Shown: positions 44,363 through 58,800 of the stretch, one piece after another | Position numbering within the stretch: the stretch's first letter is position 1 | How the letters are laid out: each line of letters starts with the position of its first letter | Source of the DNA: Ruegeria atlantica | GTDB lineage: Bacteria > Pseudomonadota > Alphaproteobacteria > Rhodobacterales > Rhodobacteraceae | Direction: 5' to 3' | DNA: 64,000 bases | Assembly (NCBI RefSeq): GCF_013032005.1 | Contig: NZ_WQBE01000008.1 | Location: 124,001-188,000, forward strand | Made by a program: the position numbers and the translations under genes | The notes under the pieces: generated by a model | Seen by the model: only the letters and a program-made list of their open reading frames with translations | Database searches by the model: none | Told to the model about the DNA's origin: nothing

Positions 44363-45210
44363 TCAGCAAACTCCAATACGCCAAGTTCCTTCAGCCCACC
44401 CAGGACTTTGACGATTGTCCCGGCGCTGACATCGGCAGATCCGACAACAGCCGCCCCCATCCCGCCCGGAGCGATTTCGCGGGTGCCTCCTGATTCGTAG
44501 ACCGGTTCGAGAACAGAGAATTCGTCGGGCAGTGGCGGGCAAACCGGATGGGCTGCCAGAAACTCACCACCCTTTTCCAGAACTGCGTCGTTGATGCGGT
44601 TGGTCAAACCAAAGAGGTTGGAAACAGCGCCGATGAACCCGCGCGGGCTGAGGTCGGCGCTTTCAATGCTGAATGTTAGGCATTGGCCTTTCACCTCAGC
44701 CTTGGCGACAGCGACCGCGTCCACGGTTGCTCCAAAATAACGAAAGCCCGGTTCTTCACGCCGGTTGCACCTTGTAAACTGCGCGCGGGCGGAACCTTCG
44801 ACCTTTACGGTGTCACCTATGGCGGTAACGTCTCGGATCTCAAGGTAAATCTGACGTTTACAGGATTCTTCCAAAGGGCCAGTCAGGATTTGAGGGGCTT
44901 TTTCCTGTAGCCCACGCAGATCCATGAAGGCCTTCAACCGCAATCGGGTTGGGCTGGATTCTTCTAGACCGCCGTAAACGGTAAAGGGAACCGGAATGTT
45001 GCGCAGGGGTACTTCTTTTGTCAGCTTGATTTGAAAGCGACCGGCATAGGTGGCTGGATCAATCCCTGTCGTTACGGACGAATTGGATTTTGTGACCGCG
45101 TTGGTTTCGGCGTCCAGAGCTTTTTGGTCTTCGGCCTTGCTGCCACAACCCGGCAGCATAGCGACCAGTACACAGATCAGCAGTCCTTTGTTAAGTCGAG
45201 ATGACCCCAT
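44359..45210 (-). CDS. Putative lipoprotein of unknown function, first of a paralogous pair
   Basis: A 283-residue protein with a lipoprotein signal: LVAMLPGC with Cys22 as the modified residue. The mature domain contains several cysteines and ends in YESGGTREIAPGGMGAAVVG, matching the C-terminal motif of the following protein. I start at ATG 45210 because it puts the lipobox at a normal distance; in-frame codons up to 45276 are less likely. Probably outer-membrane-attached. Role unknown. Confidence 0.72.
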   Translation of the reverse strand: MGSSRLNKGLLICVLVAMLPGCGSKAEDQKALDAETNAVTKSNSSVTTGIDPATYAGRFQIKLTKEVPLRNIPVPFTVYGGLEESSPTRLRLKAFMDLRGLQEKAPQILTGPLEESCKRQIYLEIRDVTAIGDTVKVEGSARAQFTRCNRREEPGFRYFGATVDAVAVAKAEVKGQCLTFSIESADLSPRGFIGAVSNLFGLTNRINDAVLEKGGEFLAAHPVCPPLPDEFSVLEPVYESGGTREIAPGGMGAAVVGSADVSAGTIVKVLGGLKELGVLEFAE

Positions 45211-45439
45211 CCCTGACCACCTCATTTGTGTCCAAGTTGCACCAAGATACCCGCCTTCGTTTCTTAAGCAACTCAAGTATTAGGATTAATTGATTTGTTC
45301 CGCAAATCTCGACCTTCGCTGAGGCGTTATTGGGCCTCAATCAGGTAATTGGGAACATAGGGCAATCGTTTGTCTTCTCTGGACCTCCGTCAATGATGGC
45401 CCTTTCGTGGGTTTCGACGAGGTGGTGCCAGTGATGCTC

Positions 45440-46336
45440 TTATTTTCCGAAGGCTAGCCAACTGCTGCATTCCGGCCCGAGCTCCGCCAAGGCTCTAGCC
45501 TCATAGCGGGCTTTGTCCTCTTCAGGGAGAATCTCACGCCAACGACCGTTCACGCCGCGGTGGATGAATGTCTCTGCGCCGCCATCCCAAAAAATACCGC
45601 CTCCAGGGACGGATTTACTTGCATGTGCTTTCATGTAGTCAAAGGAACAGTGCGTGAGGATCGCATCCCAACGACTTTCGTCAATCTCGATGTCCAGGAA
45701 ATTTGCGATGCGGCGAATTTCCCCCGGCATGTCGCGTTTGAGCGCTTCGAAATGGATAAGTTGCACGTTGGGCTGATCGCGAATCTCCCACCAGGTTCGA
45801 ATATTTTCCCAGAAAGGCCACATCGGGTAACCATCATTCTCCAGCCATTCCCTGAAGTATTGAACGGTATCTCGTGTTGGTCGTTCGATCGGTGGGCCTA
45901 CCCGGCCGGGCGTATCATTCAGAGTTTCATACCAAGTGTCATTCGCGTTCGAATGATGGTTGTGAAAGCTCCATACTACGTCACGCCCATCGCGCCCAAT
46001 GTATATGTATTTGGCTTGTTCTGAGAAAACGAGCGCATCCACCGGTAAATGCGTTTTTAAGAAGCGTCGGTGCGTTTGCGACGCGACTGCTGGTAACTTG
46101 ACCTCTTTGGGCGGGACCCGAAGGTCAAGCCACGGCGACATCTCGGCGACGTCGAGGTCTTCAGCGCCGTTGAATATCAGCTGAGCGACGATTTGCTGAA
46201 CCCAAGTCGTTCCAGACTTTGCATAGGTAGCGATGATGATATCGTCATTACGAAATTCGAAATCGTTCCACATGGAGGAGTCAAAGTGGTGGTTGTGAAA
46301 CTCCCGTGTTTTCTTCGGCGACCCAAACCCGTTCAT
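45440..46336 (-). CDS. Sulfotransferase family protein
   Basis: A 298-residue PAPS-dependent sulfotransferase of the Sulfotransfer_1 type. The 5'-phosphosulfate loop is YAKSGTTW (38-45), the catalytic-region KTHLP carries His96, and the 3'-phosphate site starts at YIGRDGRDV (112-120). It transfers sulfate to an unknown acceptor, perhaps an alcohol, phenol or lipid. It stands alone on the minus strand between nusG and rplK, an odd place for such a gene. Confidence 0.87.
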   Translation of the reverse strand: MNGFGSPKKTREFHNHHFDSSMWNDFEFRNDDIIIATYAKSGTTWVQQIVAQLIFNGAEDLDVAEMSPWLDLRVPPKEVKLPAVASQTHRRFLKTHLPVDALVFSEQAKYIYIGRDGRDVVWSFHNHHSNANDTWYETLNDTPGRVGPPIERPTRDTVQYFREWLENDGYPMWPFWENIRTWWEIRDQPNVQLIHFEALKRDMPGEIRRIANFLDIEIDESRWDAILTHCSFDYMKAHASKSVPGGGIFWDGGAETFIHRGVNGRWREILPEEDKARYEARALAELGPECSSWLAFGK

Positions 46337-46649
46337 TTTCCGATCCCTCCTGCGCCTTGAAAGTGCCAGTCTGCCACAGAACGCCAGTCCGAGGAAGAAT
46401 TTGTGGCGCTAATAGGTCTTGCAGTTGAGGAGACAGGCAGAGACGAGTACGCGTGTTTCGGGCCCAAAGCGGTGATGCCAAACTGTAACGCCAACCTCTT
46501 GCCAACCCCACCATTCCCCTATACATGCCGCCTCTATCGTCTTCGGGCGAGATTCTCTCGTGGGAGGTTGCTGGGATCGCGATCCCGGATCGGACCACGC
46601 AACATAAACCGGGTAGGACGCGTCCTATCTACGTTGAAAGGAAAACCAA
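46337..46649. other. Gap before rplK
   Basis: A 313-base stretch without a supported gene. It should hold the promoters for the divergent sulfotransferase and rplK genes. One weak candidate for rplK is TTGCCA (46499-46504) with TATACA (46520-46525), but the spacer is only 15 bases. A short inverted repeat GGGATCGCGATCCC lies at about 46572. I see no tRNA. Confidence 0.4.
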
Positions 46650-47099
46650 ATGGCCAAGAAGCTTGCTGGTACAATGAAACTGCAGGTTCCTGCAGGTCAG
46701 GCGAACCCGTCGCCGCCAGTTGGTCCGGCGCTGGGTCAGCGCGGCATCAACATCATGGAATTCTGCAAGGCGTTCAACGCCAAGACCGCAGATATGGAGC
46801 AGGGCGCACCTTGCCCGACCGTGATCACCTATTATCAGGACAAGTCCTTCACCATGGACATCAAGACGCCGCCCGCGTCTTACTACCTGAAAAAAGCAGC
46901 TGGCCTGAAGCCGGTCGGCAAGCGTAACCGCCCTCGTGGCGCGGAAAACCCAGGTCGCGAGACCGTGGCAACCGTGACCAGCAAGCAGGTTCGCGAAATC
47001 GCCGAAGCCAAAATGAAAGATCTGAACGCCAACGACGTCGAAGGCGCAATGCAGATCATCCTGGGCTCGGCCCGCTCTATGGGCATCGAGGTGAAGTAA
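46650..47099 (+). CDS. rplK: 50S ribosomal protein L11
   Basis: A 149-residue L11. The N-terminus [35 protein letters not shown] and C-terminal [10 protein letters not shown] are characteristic. It binds 23S rRNA at the GTPase-associated centre. A GAAAGGAAAA site precedes ATG 46650. It is followed after one base by rplA. Confidence 0.97.
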   Translation: MAKKLAGTMKLQVPAGQANPSPPVGPALGQRGINIMEFCKAFNAKTADMEQGAPCPTVITYYQDKSFTMDIKTPPASYYLKKAAGLKPVGKRNRPRGAENPGRETVATVTSKQVREIAEAKMKDLNANDVEGAMQIILGSARSMGIEVK

Positions 47100-47100
47100 G

Positions 47101-47799
47101 ATGGCAAAACTTGGTAAACGCACCCGCGCTGCGCGCGAAGCTGTCGCTGGCAAGGAAAACCTGTCGGTCGAAGAAGCTGTTTCCCTGGTCAAAGGCAACG
47201 CCACTTCGAAGTTCGACGAGACCATCGAAATCGCTCTGAACCTCGGCGTTGACACCCGTCACGCGGATCAAATGGTTCGTGGCGTTGTCGGCCTGCCGAA
47301 CGGCACCGGTAAAGCGATGCGCGTTGCTGTGTTCGCACGTGGCCCAAAGGCTGACGAAGCGAAAGAAGCAGGCGCGGACATCATCGGCGCAGAGGACCTG
47401 ATGGAAACCATTCAGGGCGGCACCATCGAATTCGATCGCTGCATTGCCACCCCGGACATGATGCCGATCGTTGGCCGTCTGGGTAAAGTTCTGGGCCCCC
47501 GCAACCTGATGCCGAACCCCAAGGTCGGCACCGTGACCATGGACGTGAAAGCGGCCGTGGAAGCAGCCAAGGGTGGTGAAGTTCAGTTCAAGGCGGAAAA
47601 AGGCGGCGTTGTACACGCTGGCGTTGGCAAAGCGTCGTTCGACGAAGCCAAGCTGGTCGAAAACGTCCGTGCCTTCATCTCGGCCGTGGCCAAGGCCAAG
47701 CCGTCGGGCGCCAAAGGCACCTACATGAAGAAAATCGCGCTGAGCTCGACCATGGGCCCCGGCGTGACTCTGGATGTGGCGGCTGCGGCCGGCGAATAA
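47101..47799 (+). CDS. rplA: 50S ribosomal protein L1
   Basis: A 232-residue L1 with GLPNGTGK and [10 protein letters not shown] in the RNA-binding region. It binds 23S rRNA at the L1 stalk and, in other bacteria, represses its own mRNA. It directly follows rplK and ends at a strong terminator, so rplKA forms a two-gene unit. Confidence 0.97.
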   Translation: MAKLGKRTRAAREAVAGKENLSVEEAVSLVKGNATSKFDETIEIALNLGVDTRHADQMVRGVVGLPNGTGKAMRVAVFARGPKADEAKEAGADIIGAEDLMETIQGGTIEFDRCIATPDMMPIVGRLGKVLGPRNLMPNPKVGTVTMDVKAAVEAAKGGEVQFKAEKGGVVHAGVGKASFDEAKLVENVRAFISAVAKAKPSGAKGTYMKKIALSSTMGPGVTLDVAAAAGE

Positions 47800-47825
47800 G
47801 CCCCAGTCAAGCGCTTAGAAAAAAG

Positions 47826-47857
47826 AACCCGGGTTGTATATGCGACCCGGGTTTTTC
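47826..47857 (+). terminator. Terminator after rplA
   Basis: AACCCGGGT and ACCCGGGTT pair perfectly across a 10-base loop and are followed by a T run. It separates rplA from the convergent Hint-domain gene. Confidence 0.88.
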
Positions 47858-47876
47858 ATTTTTGCGGTCCGCGTGA

Positions 47877-48917
47877 TCAGAGGTATGTGCGCAATACGCG
47901 GGCTTCATGCGCCCCGATTGTCTTGACCGCCGTGTGCTGGAACGCATTTCCGATCTCTTCAACCGTTGGGAAAAGCGCGAGGATTTCCGCCCTTTGCGGC
48001 GATGATAGGGAATATTTGGCAGTATCGCCGTAATAGTAGCTTTCCGTCAGCGCGCCGTTTGATCGCACAATGTGGTGCCGGTCGAACATGAAATGCGTAT
48101 AGGTGATGCGGTCCGTCTCACGGATCGAAACGCCGGGAAGGCCGCACAGGTGCTTCGCGGCCACGAACACTTCGGACGAGCCAAACAGCATGTCGGTTGC
48201 GGGTGACTGTATCAGGACCCTGTGCTGTTGCGAGATCACAAGCTCATGCGTGTTTCCGATGGCGCCAGCTTCGATCACGACCGGAGCGAACGCGCCGTGG
48301 CCATGAACCTCGGTCGTTCCGATCCACAGGATCGGTTGCAGCCCGCCATCCCGGGTCCAGACGCGCTGACCCTTTTTCAGGGTCTGCACTTCGACGTCAC
48401 CATCTTCGGTTTCGATCAAGGTTCCTAGGCCAAAGCAGGTAATGAAATCCGTATAGAGCGACGACCCCGCGTTTGAGCCGCTGATTTTGACATAAGAGGT
48501 TCCCGGCACCAAGGGGGCCGACGTGCTATAGCCCCAAACGTCCTGCGTGACCCCGTTCTGGGAAAACACGTAGATGTCAATCTCGGGTCCGGTTGGGTTT
48601 CCGTTAATGTCCAGAGCTCGCACGGTGATCACGGACTCAGATTCAACCTGTGTGCCATTTGTGACGATGCCACCGCCATCGGTAATGACGTGGCCCGTTT
48701 CCTGATCGTCGTCGAATATATCTGGGCTGCCGCTGGTGTCGTCCAGCGTGACAGTAGTGCCAAATCCACCCGAATAGGCAAAAATGGTGCCGTCCGGTGT
48801 GTCTGAGTTGTTGATAATAGATCCGCCAACGACAATGTCATTGGCATCGCCTCCGGCCGGAACGAATGTGGCGATGAGACTGGCACTGTCCTGAGCGAAA
48901 AAACTGCGGAGAACCAT
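47877..48917 (-). CDS. Hint-domain (Hedgehog/intein-like) protein
   Basis: A protein of 346 residues from ATG 48917 (a start at 49022 would add 35). The first part (about 1-150) is Gly/Asp/Thr-rich and acidic, resembling surface repeat regions; the second starts at CFGLGTLIETEDGDVEVQ, the block A of a Hint_2 domain, and includes RVWTRDGGLQPILWIG and VISQQHRVLI. No conserved C-terminal Asn with a following nucleophile is seen, so protein splicing is unlikely; self-cleavage at the Cys is conceivable. Such proteins are numerous in Rhodobacteraceae, and their role is unsettled. Confidence 0.75.
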   Translation of the reverse strand: MVLRSFFAQDSASLIATFVPAGGDANDIVVGGSIINNSDTPDGTIFAYSGGFGTTVTLDDTSGSPDIFDDDQETGHVITDGGGIVTNGTQVESESVITVRALDINGNPTGPEIDIYVFSQNGVTQDVWGYSTSAPLVPGTSYVKISGSNAGSSLYTDFITCFGLGTLIETEDGDVEVQTLKKGQRVWTRDGGLQPILWIGTTEVHGHGAFAPVVIEAGAIGNTHELVISQQHRVLIQSPATDMLFGSSEVFVAAKHLCGLPGVSIRETDRITYTHFMFDRHHIVRSNGALTESYYYGDTAKYSLSSPQRAEILALFPTVEEIGNAFQHTAVKTIGAHEARVLRTYL

Positions 48918-49084
48918 CTGCGCGATTATTCCTCTTTTGTACTTGTTATGTTGGGCCAAAGGCGACGAAGGCCACGCGAAATTATGCTGAAAGATAAGAA
49001 ATTGGTTGGGTGGATGCGTCAACCGAGTTCTTCAAAATACCGCACAAATAATTGTCAACTGGGACGGTTGCCGCAACAGTCTCA

Positions 49085-50047
49085 TTATCCTTGAAACACA
49101 ACTTTCAAGCGATTGCCCAACCGCTGTCGTTTGTCTTCCTCAAACGGGCTACAGTCGTGTTTGGGTTGCCACAACGCCAGCCAATCCTTCAACAACCGGC
49201 CCCGGATGCAGTAATCCAGAATTTCCATGTTGATGGGATGTCGATAACGGCGAAAGAACATATCCTTGTTTTTTCTGAGAATACCGCTGCGATCCAAATC
49301 GGGTCCGGCCCCGTCGCGAAAAATATCTGCCTTTAGAAAGTCGACGATATCGTACACGGCCAGCTTTTCGCGGGATTCAGTAAAATCCAGGCCAATCGTT
49401 TTTCCCTGCCCGACAATCAGGTTCTGCCCGTGAAAATCACCATGTGAAAAAACCCGGATATCCTGAATGCCCTTCAGGCGAGCAGCTTCGGCCAGCATGA
49501 CGTTTACCATTTTCCGACTTGTGCCCGCGATATCATAGGGCACCGTGGTTGAAAGGTCGCGAATGCTGTCTGTCATCCATTTTGGCCGAAATGCATAGCT
49601 CGCCGGGGGGTGGCGGTCGTGAAGATCATTCAGCCACGACCCGGCACGACGAAAGACCTGAGCAACCTGATCTTCGTTCTTGCTGTTATAGATCAGGTCG
49701 ACCGCGGTTGGCCGGTTGATAAATTCGGTGACAAAGAAGGTTTCAGATGGCGACAGGTAAATCGGGCGGATAACCTGCGATGACGGGTTGTTTTCAAAAT
49801 GCTGGTAAAGATCAGATAGCAGGCTGAACTCATCCCGCAGCCTTCCGGTGGTGGGAGAGTTGCTGTCGATTTTCAGTGCAAAGCTTTCAATTCCGGTTGT
49901 GATTTTCAAGACCAGACGCGAATCCGGAAACGCGTGCGAGCGATAGACGCATTCGACTTTCTTCACAGGCCCGACAGGATTGCGCCGTGAAAACTCGGCC
50001 ACACACTCTGAAGCGAATGTCTGTTCAGTATCGGAAAGATCCAGCAT
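49085..50047 (-). CDS. Aminoglycoside phosphotransferase-like kinase
   Basis: A 320-residue APH/choline-kinase fold protein. The catalytic loop is SHGDFHGQNL (His202, Asp204, Asn209), the metal-binding Asp is in GLDFTE (Asp221), and a probable ATP-binding lysine is ALKI (Lys59). The substrate is unknown; relatives phosphorylate small molecules or proteins. It lies 167 bases upstream of the Hint-domain gene, same strand, so co-expression is possible. Confidence 0.78.
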   Translation of the reverse strand: MLDLSDTEQTFASECVAEFSRRNPVGPVKKVECVYRSHAFPDSRLVLKITTGIESFALKIDSNSPTTGRLRDEFSLLSDLYQHFENNPSSQVIRPIYLSPSETFFVTEFINRPTAVDLIYNSKNEDQVAQVFRRAGSWLNDLHDRHPPASYAFRPKWMTDSIRDLSTTVPYDIAGTSRKMVNVMLAEAARLKGIQDIRVFSHGDFHGQNLIVGQGKTIGLDFTESREKLAVYDIVDFLKADIFRDGAGPDLDRSGILRKNKDMFFRRYRHPINMEILDYCIRGRLLKDWLALWQPKHDCSPFEEDKRQRLGNRLKVVFQG

Positions 50048-50464
50048 TCAAATGCGTCGTTCTATGTGGCTTTTCACTGTGCGGATCGAATGGACCTCAG
50101 GGCTGGTGTCATGTCAATGCTGTGATGGCTGGCTTTGGGTTTTGCACGACGGATCTGGGCGGTGAAGCAATCCGGTTGGAACGGTCAATTTACCCCTTGG
50201 AAACCCCTGCCATCTGGCCTAAATAGAGCTGCGGAATAAAGCGTGCGATTCGTCGTGCGCTTTATTTTGTTTCGTCCAAGACGGTGGGTGGGTCCATTCG
50301 GCCCCTTAATTCCCTGCCTGAGACGGGTAAGACCAAAGAATTCTGAGGGTCACGATCCTCGGGCGAGTTTTGGCCAATCCCGTAACAACGGACCTGAACG
50401 CCGGGGTTAACCCTTCGGCAAATATGAGCCGGGGTGAGGTATCACCCCTAACTTGGAGAGAACT
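50048..50464. other. Kinase-rplJ gap with L10 leader region
   Basis: A 417-base stretch without a protein gene. The left part should hold the promoter of the divergent kinase. A terminator on the plus strand lies at 50236-50272, though no plus-strand gene precedes it. The right part (about 50280-50464) is the expected L10 leader: it contains the hairpin GGGGTGA-GGTA-TCACCCC (50431-50448) just before rplJ, where L10-L12 could bind for autoregulation. Confidence 0.5.
50236..50272 (+). terminator. Plus-strand terminator in the rplJ upstream gap
   Basis: ATAAAGCG and CGCTTTAT pair across a 14-base interval that can extend the stem, followed by TTTTGTTT. The transcript that it ends is not evident. 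Confidence 0.65.
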
Positions 50465-50983
50465 GTGGATAGAGCCCAGAAAGAGAAAGTGGTCGAGGAA
50501 CTCGGCCAAATCTTCGAAAGCTCTGGCGTCGTAGTGGTTTCGCACTACGCCGGTCTGACAGTTGCCGAGATGCAGGACCTTCGCGCACGTGCTCGTGACG
50601 CGGGTGGTGCCGTGCGTGTTGCCAAGAACAGGCTCGCCAAAATCGCCCTTGAGGGTAAGCCGTGTGAAAGCATGGCCGACCTGCTGACAGGGATGACCGT
50701 TCTGACCTATTCCGAGGACCCCGTGGCGGCAGCCAAGGTGGCCGAGGACTTCGCCAAGGATAACAAGAATTTTGAGATTCTTGGTGGTGCAATGGGTGAG
50801 AACGCTCTGGACCGCAAAGGCGTCGAAACAGTTTCGAAAATGCCGTCTCGCGAGGAGCTTATTGCTTCGATCGTGGGCTGCATTGGCGCACCTGCTTCGA
50901 ACATCGCCGGCGCGATTGGCGCACCTGCAAGCAACATCGCAAGCATCCTTTCCACCATCGAAGAGAAGGCGGAAGCTGCGTAA
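50465..50983 (+). CDS. rplJ: 50S ribosomal protein L10
   Basis: A 172-residue L10 with [17 protein letters not shown] start and the C-terminal helix that holds L7/L12 dimers. The start is GTG 50465, with GGAGAG 5-8 bases before it. An earlier TTG at 50453 overlaps that site and is rejected. A hairpin leader lies directly upstream. Confidence 0.95.
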   Translation: MDRAQKEKVVEELGQIFESSGVVVVSHYAGLTVAEMQDLRARARDAGGAVRVAKNRLAKIALEGKPCESMADLLTGMTVLTYSEDPVAAAKVAEDFAKDNKNFEILGGAMGENALDRKGVETVSKMPSREELIASIVGCIGAPASNIAGAIGAPASNIASILSTIEEKAEAA

Positions 50984-51062
50984 GCGGTTGGCACTGAATG
51001 ATCTGCGTAGGGTGAACACCCTGACGTTGGAACACACACTGTAAACGGAAAGAGCTGATAAA

Positions 51063-51437
51063 ATGGCTGATCTGAAAGCACTCGCAGAAAGCATCGTGGG
51101 TCTGACCCTGCTGGAAGCACAAGAACTGAAAACCATCCTCAAAGACGAATACGGCATCGAGCCCGCAGCTGGCGGCGCCGTAATGGTTGCAGCTGGTGGC
51201 GACGCCGGTGGCGCAGCTGAGGAAGAAAAAACCGAATTCGACGTCGTTCTGAAGAACGCCGGCGCTTCGAAAATCAACGTGATCAAAGAAGTTCGCGGCA
51301 TCACCGGTCTGGGCCTGAAAGAAGCCAAAGAGCTGGTCGAAGCTGGCGGCAAGATCAAAGAAGCTGTGTCGAAAGACGAAGCCGAAGAGATCAAAGGCAA
51401 GCTGGAAGCAGCTGGCGCCGAGGTCGAACTGGCCTAA
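51063..51437 (+). CDS. rplL: 50S ribosomal protein L7/L12
   Basis: A 124-residue stalk protein. An N-terminal dimer helix ([18 protein letters not shown]), an Ala/Gly hinge, and a C-terminal domain with [20 protein letters not shown] follow the family order. It recruits elongation factors. It follows rplJ by 79 bases. Confidence 0.97.
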   Translation: MADLKALAESIVGLTLLEAQELKTILKDEYGIEPAAGGAVMVAAGGDAGGAAEEEKTEFDVVLKNAGASKINVIKEVRGITGLGLKEAKELVEAGGKIKEAVSKDEAEEIKGKLEAAGAEVELA

Positions 51438-51448
51438 GCCCGTTGTCT

Positions 51449-51553
51449 GGCGCATCGCTGATGCGCCGCAAATTTTGGCTGGGCCCGGAGAAATCCGGGT
51501 CCAGCCGAACCTGTCTTAGAAAGGGCCTCATGAACGGGGGCGTTTTCTAAGAC
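51449..51553 (+). promoter_or_regulatory. Three hairpins in the rplL-rpoB gap
   Basis: In order: GGCGCATC/GATGCGCC (51449-51467); a 13-base stem with a GAAA loop, GGCTGGGCCCGGA/TCCGGGTCCAGCC (51477-51506); and a perfect 10-base stem GTCTTAGAAA/TTTCTAAGAC (51513-51553, 21-base loop). None has a T run. In E. coli the same gap has an attenuator and an RNase III site; the role here is inferred. Confidence 0.65.
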
Positions 51554-51687
51554 GCGGTTTTCGGATCGGGAGGCTGCCTTCGGGACGGTGGCCACGAATT
51601 GATCCGGACGTGTCGTCTCGAATGTGCAAGGCGCCGGGGCCCGACGGTGTCTTTGCCCGCTGAGAACATCGAAAGGTGACATCTGAC

Positions 51688-55824
<4,137 letters not shown>

Positions 55825-55876
55825 GGGCCTCGGCTCTTCCTCCCGTCCCCCCTTCCGCAAAATTTGAGGTATCAAA

Positions 55877-58800
55877 ATGAACCAGGAAATCACCAACAAC
55901 CCGTTCAACCCGCTGACGCCGCCGAAGGTTTTCGACGAGATCAAGGTCTCGCTGGCCAGCCCTGAACGGATCCTGTCTTGGTCCTATGGTGAGATCAAGA
56001 AACCCGAAACCATCAACTACCGGACGTTCAAGCCCGAGCGTGACGGTCTGTTCTGCGCGCGTATCTTTGGCCCGATCAAAGATTACGAATGTCTGTGCGG
56101 CAAATATAAGCGGATGAAGTATCGCGGCGTTGTCTGCGAGAAATGCGGTGTGGAAGTCACCCTGCAGAAAGTCCGCCGTGAGCGTATGGGCCACATCGAA
56201 CTGGCCGCGCCCGTCGCACATATCTGGTTCCTGAAATCGCTGCCGTCCCGCATCGGTCTGATGCTGGACATGACGCTGCGCGATCTGGAACGCGTTCTGT
56301 ACTTTGAAAACTATGTCGTCATCGAGCCCGGTCTGACCGACCTGACCTACGGCCAGATGCTGACCGAAGAAGAGTACATGGATGCGCAGGATGCCTATGG
56401 CATGGACGCGTTCACCGCGAACATCGGTGCCGAAGCCATTCGTGAGATGCTGGCCCAGATCGATCTGGAAGCCGAAGCCGAGCAGCTGCGCGCTGATCTG
56501 GCCGAAGCAACCGGCGAACTGAAGCCCAAGAAGATCATCAAGCGTCTGAAGGTTGTCGAATCCTTCCTCGAGTCGGGCAACCGCCCCGAGTGGATGGTGA
56601 TGACCGTGATCCCGGTTATTCCGCCGGAGCTGCGTCCGCTGGTTCCGCTGGACGGTGGCCGTTTCGCGACCTCGGATCTGAACGATCTGTATCGCCGCGT
56701 CATCAACCGGAACAACCGTCTGAAGCGTCTGATTGAGCTGCGCGCGCCTGACATCATCGTCCGCAACGAAAAGCGGATGCTGCAGGAATCCGTTGACGCT
56801 CTGTTCGACAACGGCCGTCGTGGCCGTGTGATCACCGGTGCCAACAAGCGTCCGCTGAAATCGCTGTCAGACATGCTGAAAGGTAAGCAGGGCCGCTTCC
56901 GTCAGAACCTTCTGGGTAAGCGCGTCGACTTCTCGGGCCGTTCGGTTATTGTGACCGGTCCCGAGCTGAAGCTGCACCAGTGTGGTCTGCCCAAGAAGAT
57001 GGCGCTGGAGCTGTTCAAGCCGTTCATCTACTCGCGCCTTGAAGCCAAAGGTTTGTCTTCGACCGTGAAGCAGGCGAAGAAACTGGTCGAGAAAGAGCGT
57101 CCCGAAGTGTGGGATATCCTCGACGAGGTGATCCGCGAACACCCTGTCATGCTGAACCGTGCACCCACGCTGCACCGTCTTGGCATTCAGGCGTTCGAGC
57201 CGGTCCTGATCGAAGGTAAAGCCATCCAGCTGCACCCGCTGGTCTGTTCGGCCTTTAACGCCGACTTCGACGGTGACCAGATGGCCGTTCACGTTCCGCT
57301 GAGCCTTGAGGCCCAGCTGGAAGCCCGTGTTCTGATGATGTCGACGAATAACGTTCTGTCGCCTGCAAACGGTGCGCCGATCATCGTTCCGTCGCAGGAT
57401 ATGATCCTGGGTCTGTACTATGTGACCCTGGAACGCGAAGGCATGCCGGGCGAAGGCAAAGTCTTTGGTTCGATCGAAGAAGTCCAGCACGCGCTGGACG
57501 CGGGTGAGGTGCATCTGCACTCGAAAATCACCGCGCGGATCACGCAGATCGACGACGAAGGCAACGAAGTTCAGAAGCGTTACGAGACCACTCCGGGCCG
57601 TCTGCGTCTGGGTGCCTTGCTGCCGATGAACAACAAAGCGCCGTTCGAACTGGTAAACCGCCTGCTGCGGAAGAAAGAAGTGCAGCAGGTCATCGACACC
57701 GTCTATCGCTACTGCGGTCAGAAAGAGTCGGTTATCTTCTGTGACCAGATCATGTCGATGGGCTTCAAAGAAGCGTTCAAGGCGGGCATCTCGTTCGGCA
57801 AGGACGACATGGTTATTCCGGATGACAAATGGGGCATCGTTGATGACACCCGCGGTCAGGTGAAGGACTTTGAACAGCAGTACATGGATGGCCTGATCAC
57901 TCAGGGCGAAAAGTACAACAAGGTTGTCGATGCCTGGTCGAAGTGTAACGACCGCGTGACCGAAGCGATGATGAGCACGATCTCATCCTCGGATCGGGCA
58001 GAGGACGGTTCCGAGCAGGAACCGAACTCAGTCTATATGATGGCCCACTCCGGTGCGCGTGGCTCGGTCACTCAGATGAAACAGCTGGGCGGTATGCGCG
58101 GCCTGATGGCCAAACCGAACGGTGACATCATCGAGACGCCGATCATCTCGAACTTCAAGGAAGGCCTGACCGTTCTTGAATACTTCAACTCGACCCACGG
58201 CGCCCGTAAGGGTCTGTCAGATACCGCTCTGAAGACGGCGAACTCAGGTTATCTGACCCGTCGTCTGGTAGACGTGGCGCAGGATTGCATCGTTCGTGAG
58301 ATCGACTGTGGCACTGAGCGCGCGATCACCGCCGAAGCTGCGGTGAACGACGGTGAGGTTGTTGCCTCGTTGGCCGAACGTGTGCTGGGCCGAGTCTCTG
58401 CCGATGACGTTCTGCGTCCGGGTACGGATGAGGTGATCGTGGCCGCTGGTCAGTTGATCGACGAACGTATGGCCGACACCATTGACGAAGCCGGTGTTGC
58501 GTCCATGCGCATCCGCTCGCCTCTGACCTGTGAGTCTGAGGAAGGCGTCTGTGCGACCTGCTACGGTCGTGACCTTGCGCGCGGTACCATGGTGAACACG
58601 GGTGAGGCTGTCGGCATCATCGCCGCCCAGTCCATCGGTGAGCCCGGTACACAGCTGACGATGCGGACCTTCCACATTGGTGGTGTTGCGCAAGGTGGTC
58701 AGCAGTCGTTCCAAGAAGCCAGCCAGGACGGTGTCGTTTCCTTCGAGAACCCGCAGATTCTGGTCAATGCCGCAGGCGAAAGTCTGGTCATGGGCCGGAA

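Noticed and set aside
46337..46649. tRNA or other RNA gene before rplK
   Set aside because: No cloverleaf arms or conserved T-loop sequence could be found.
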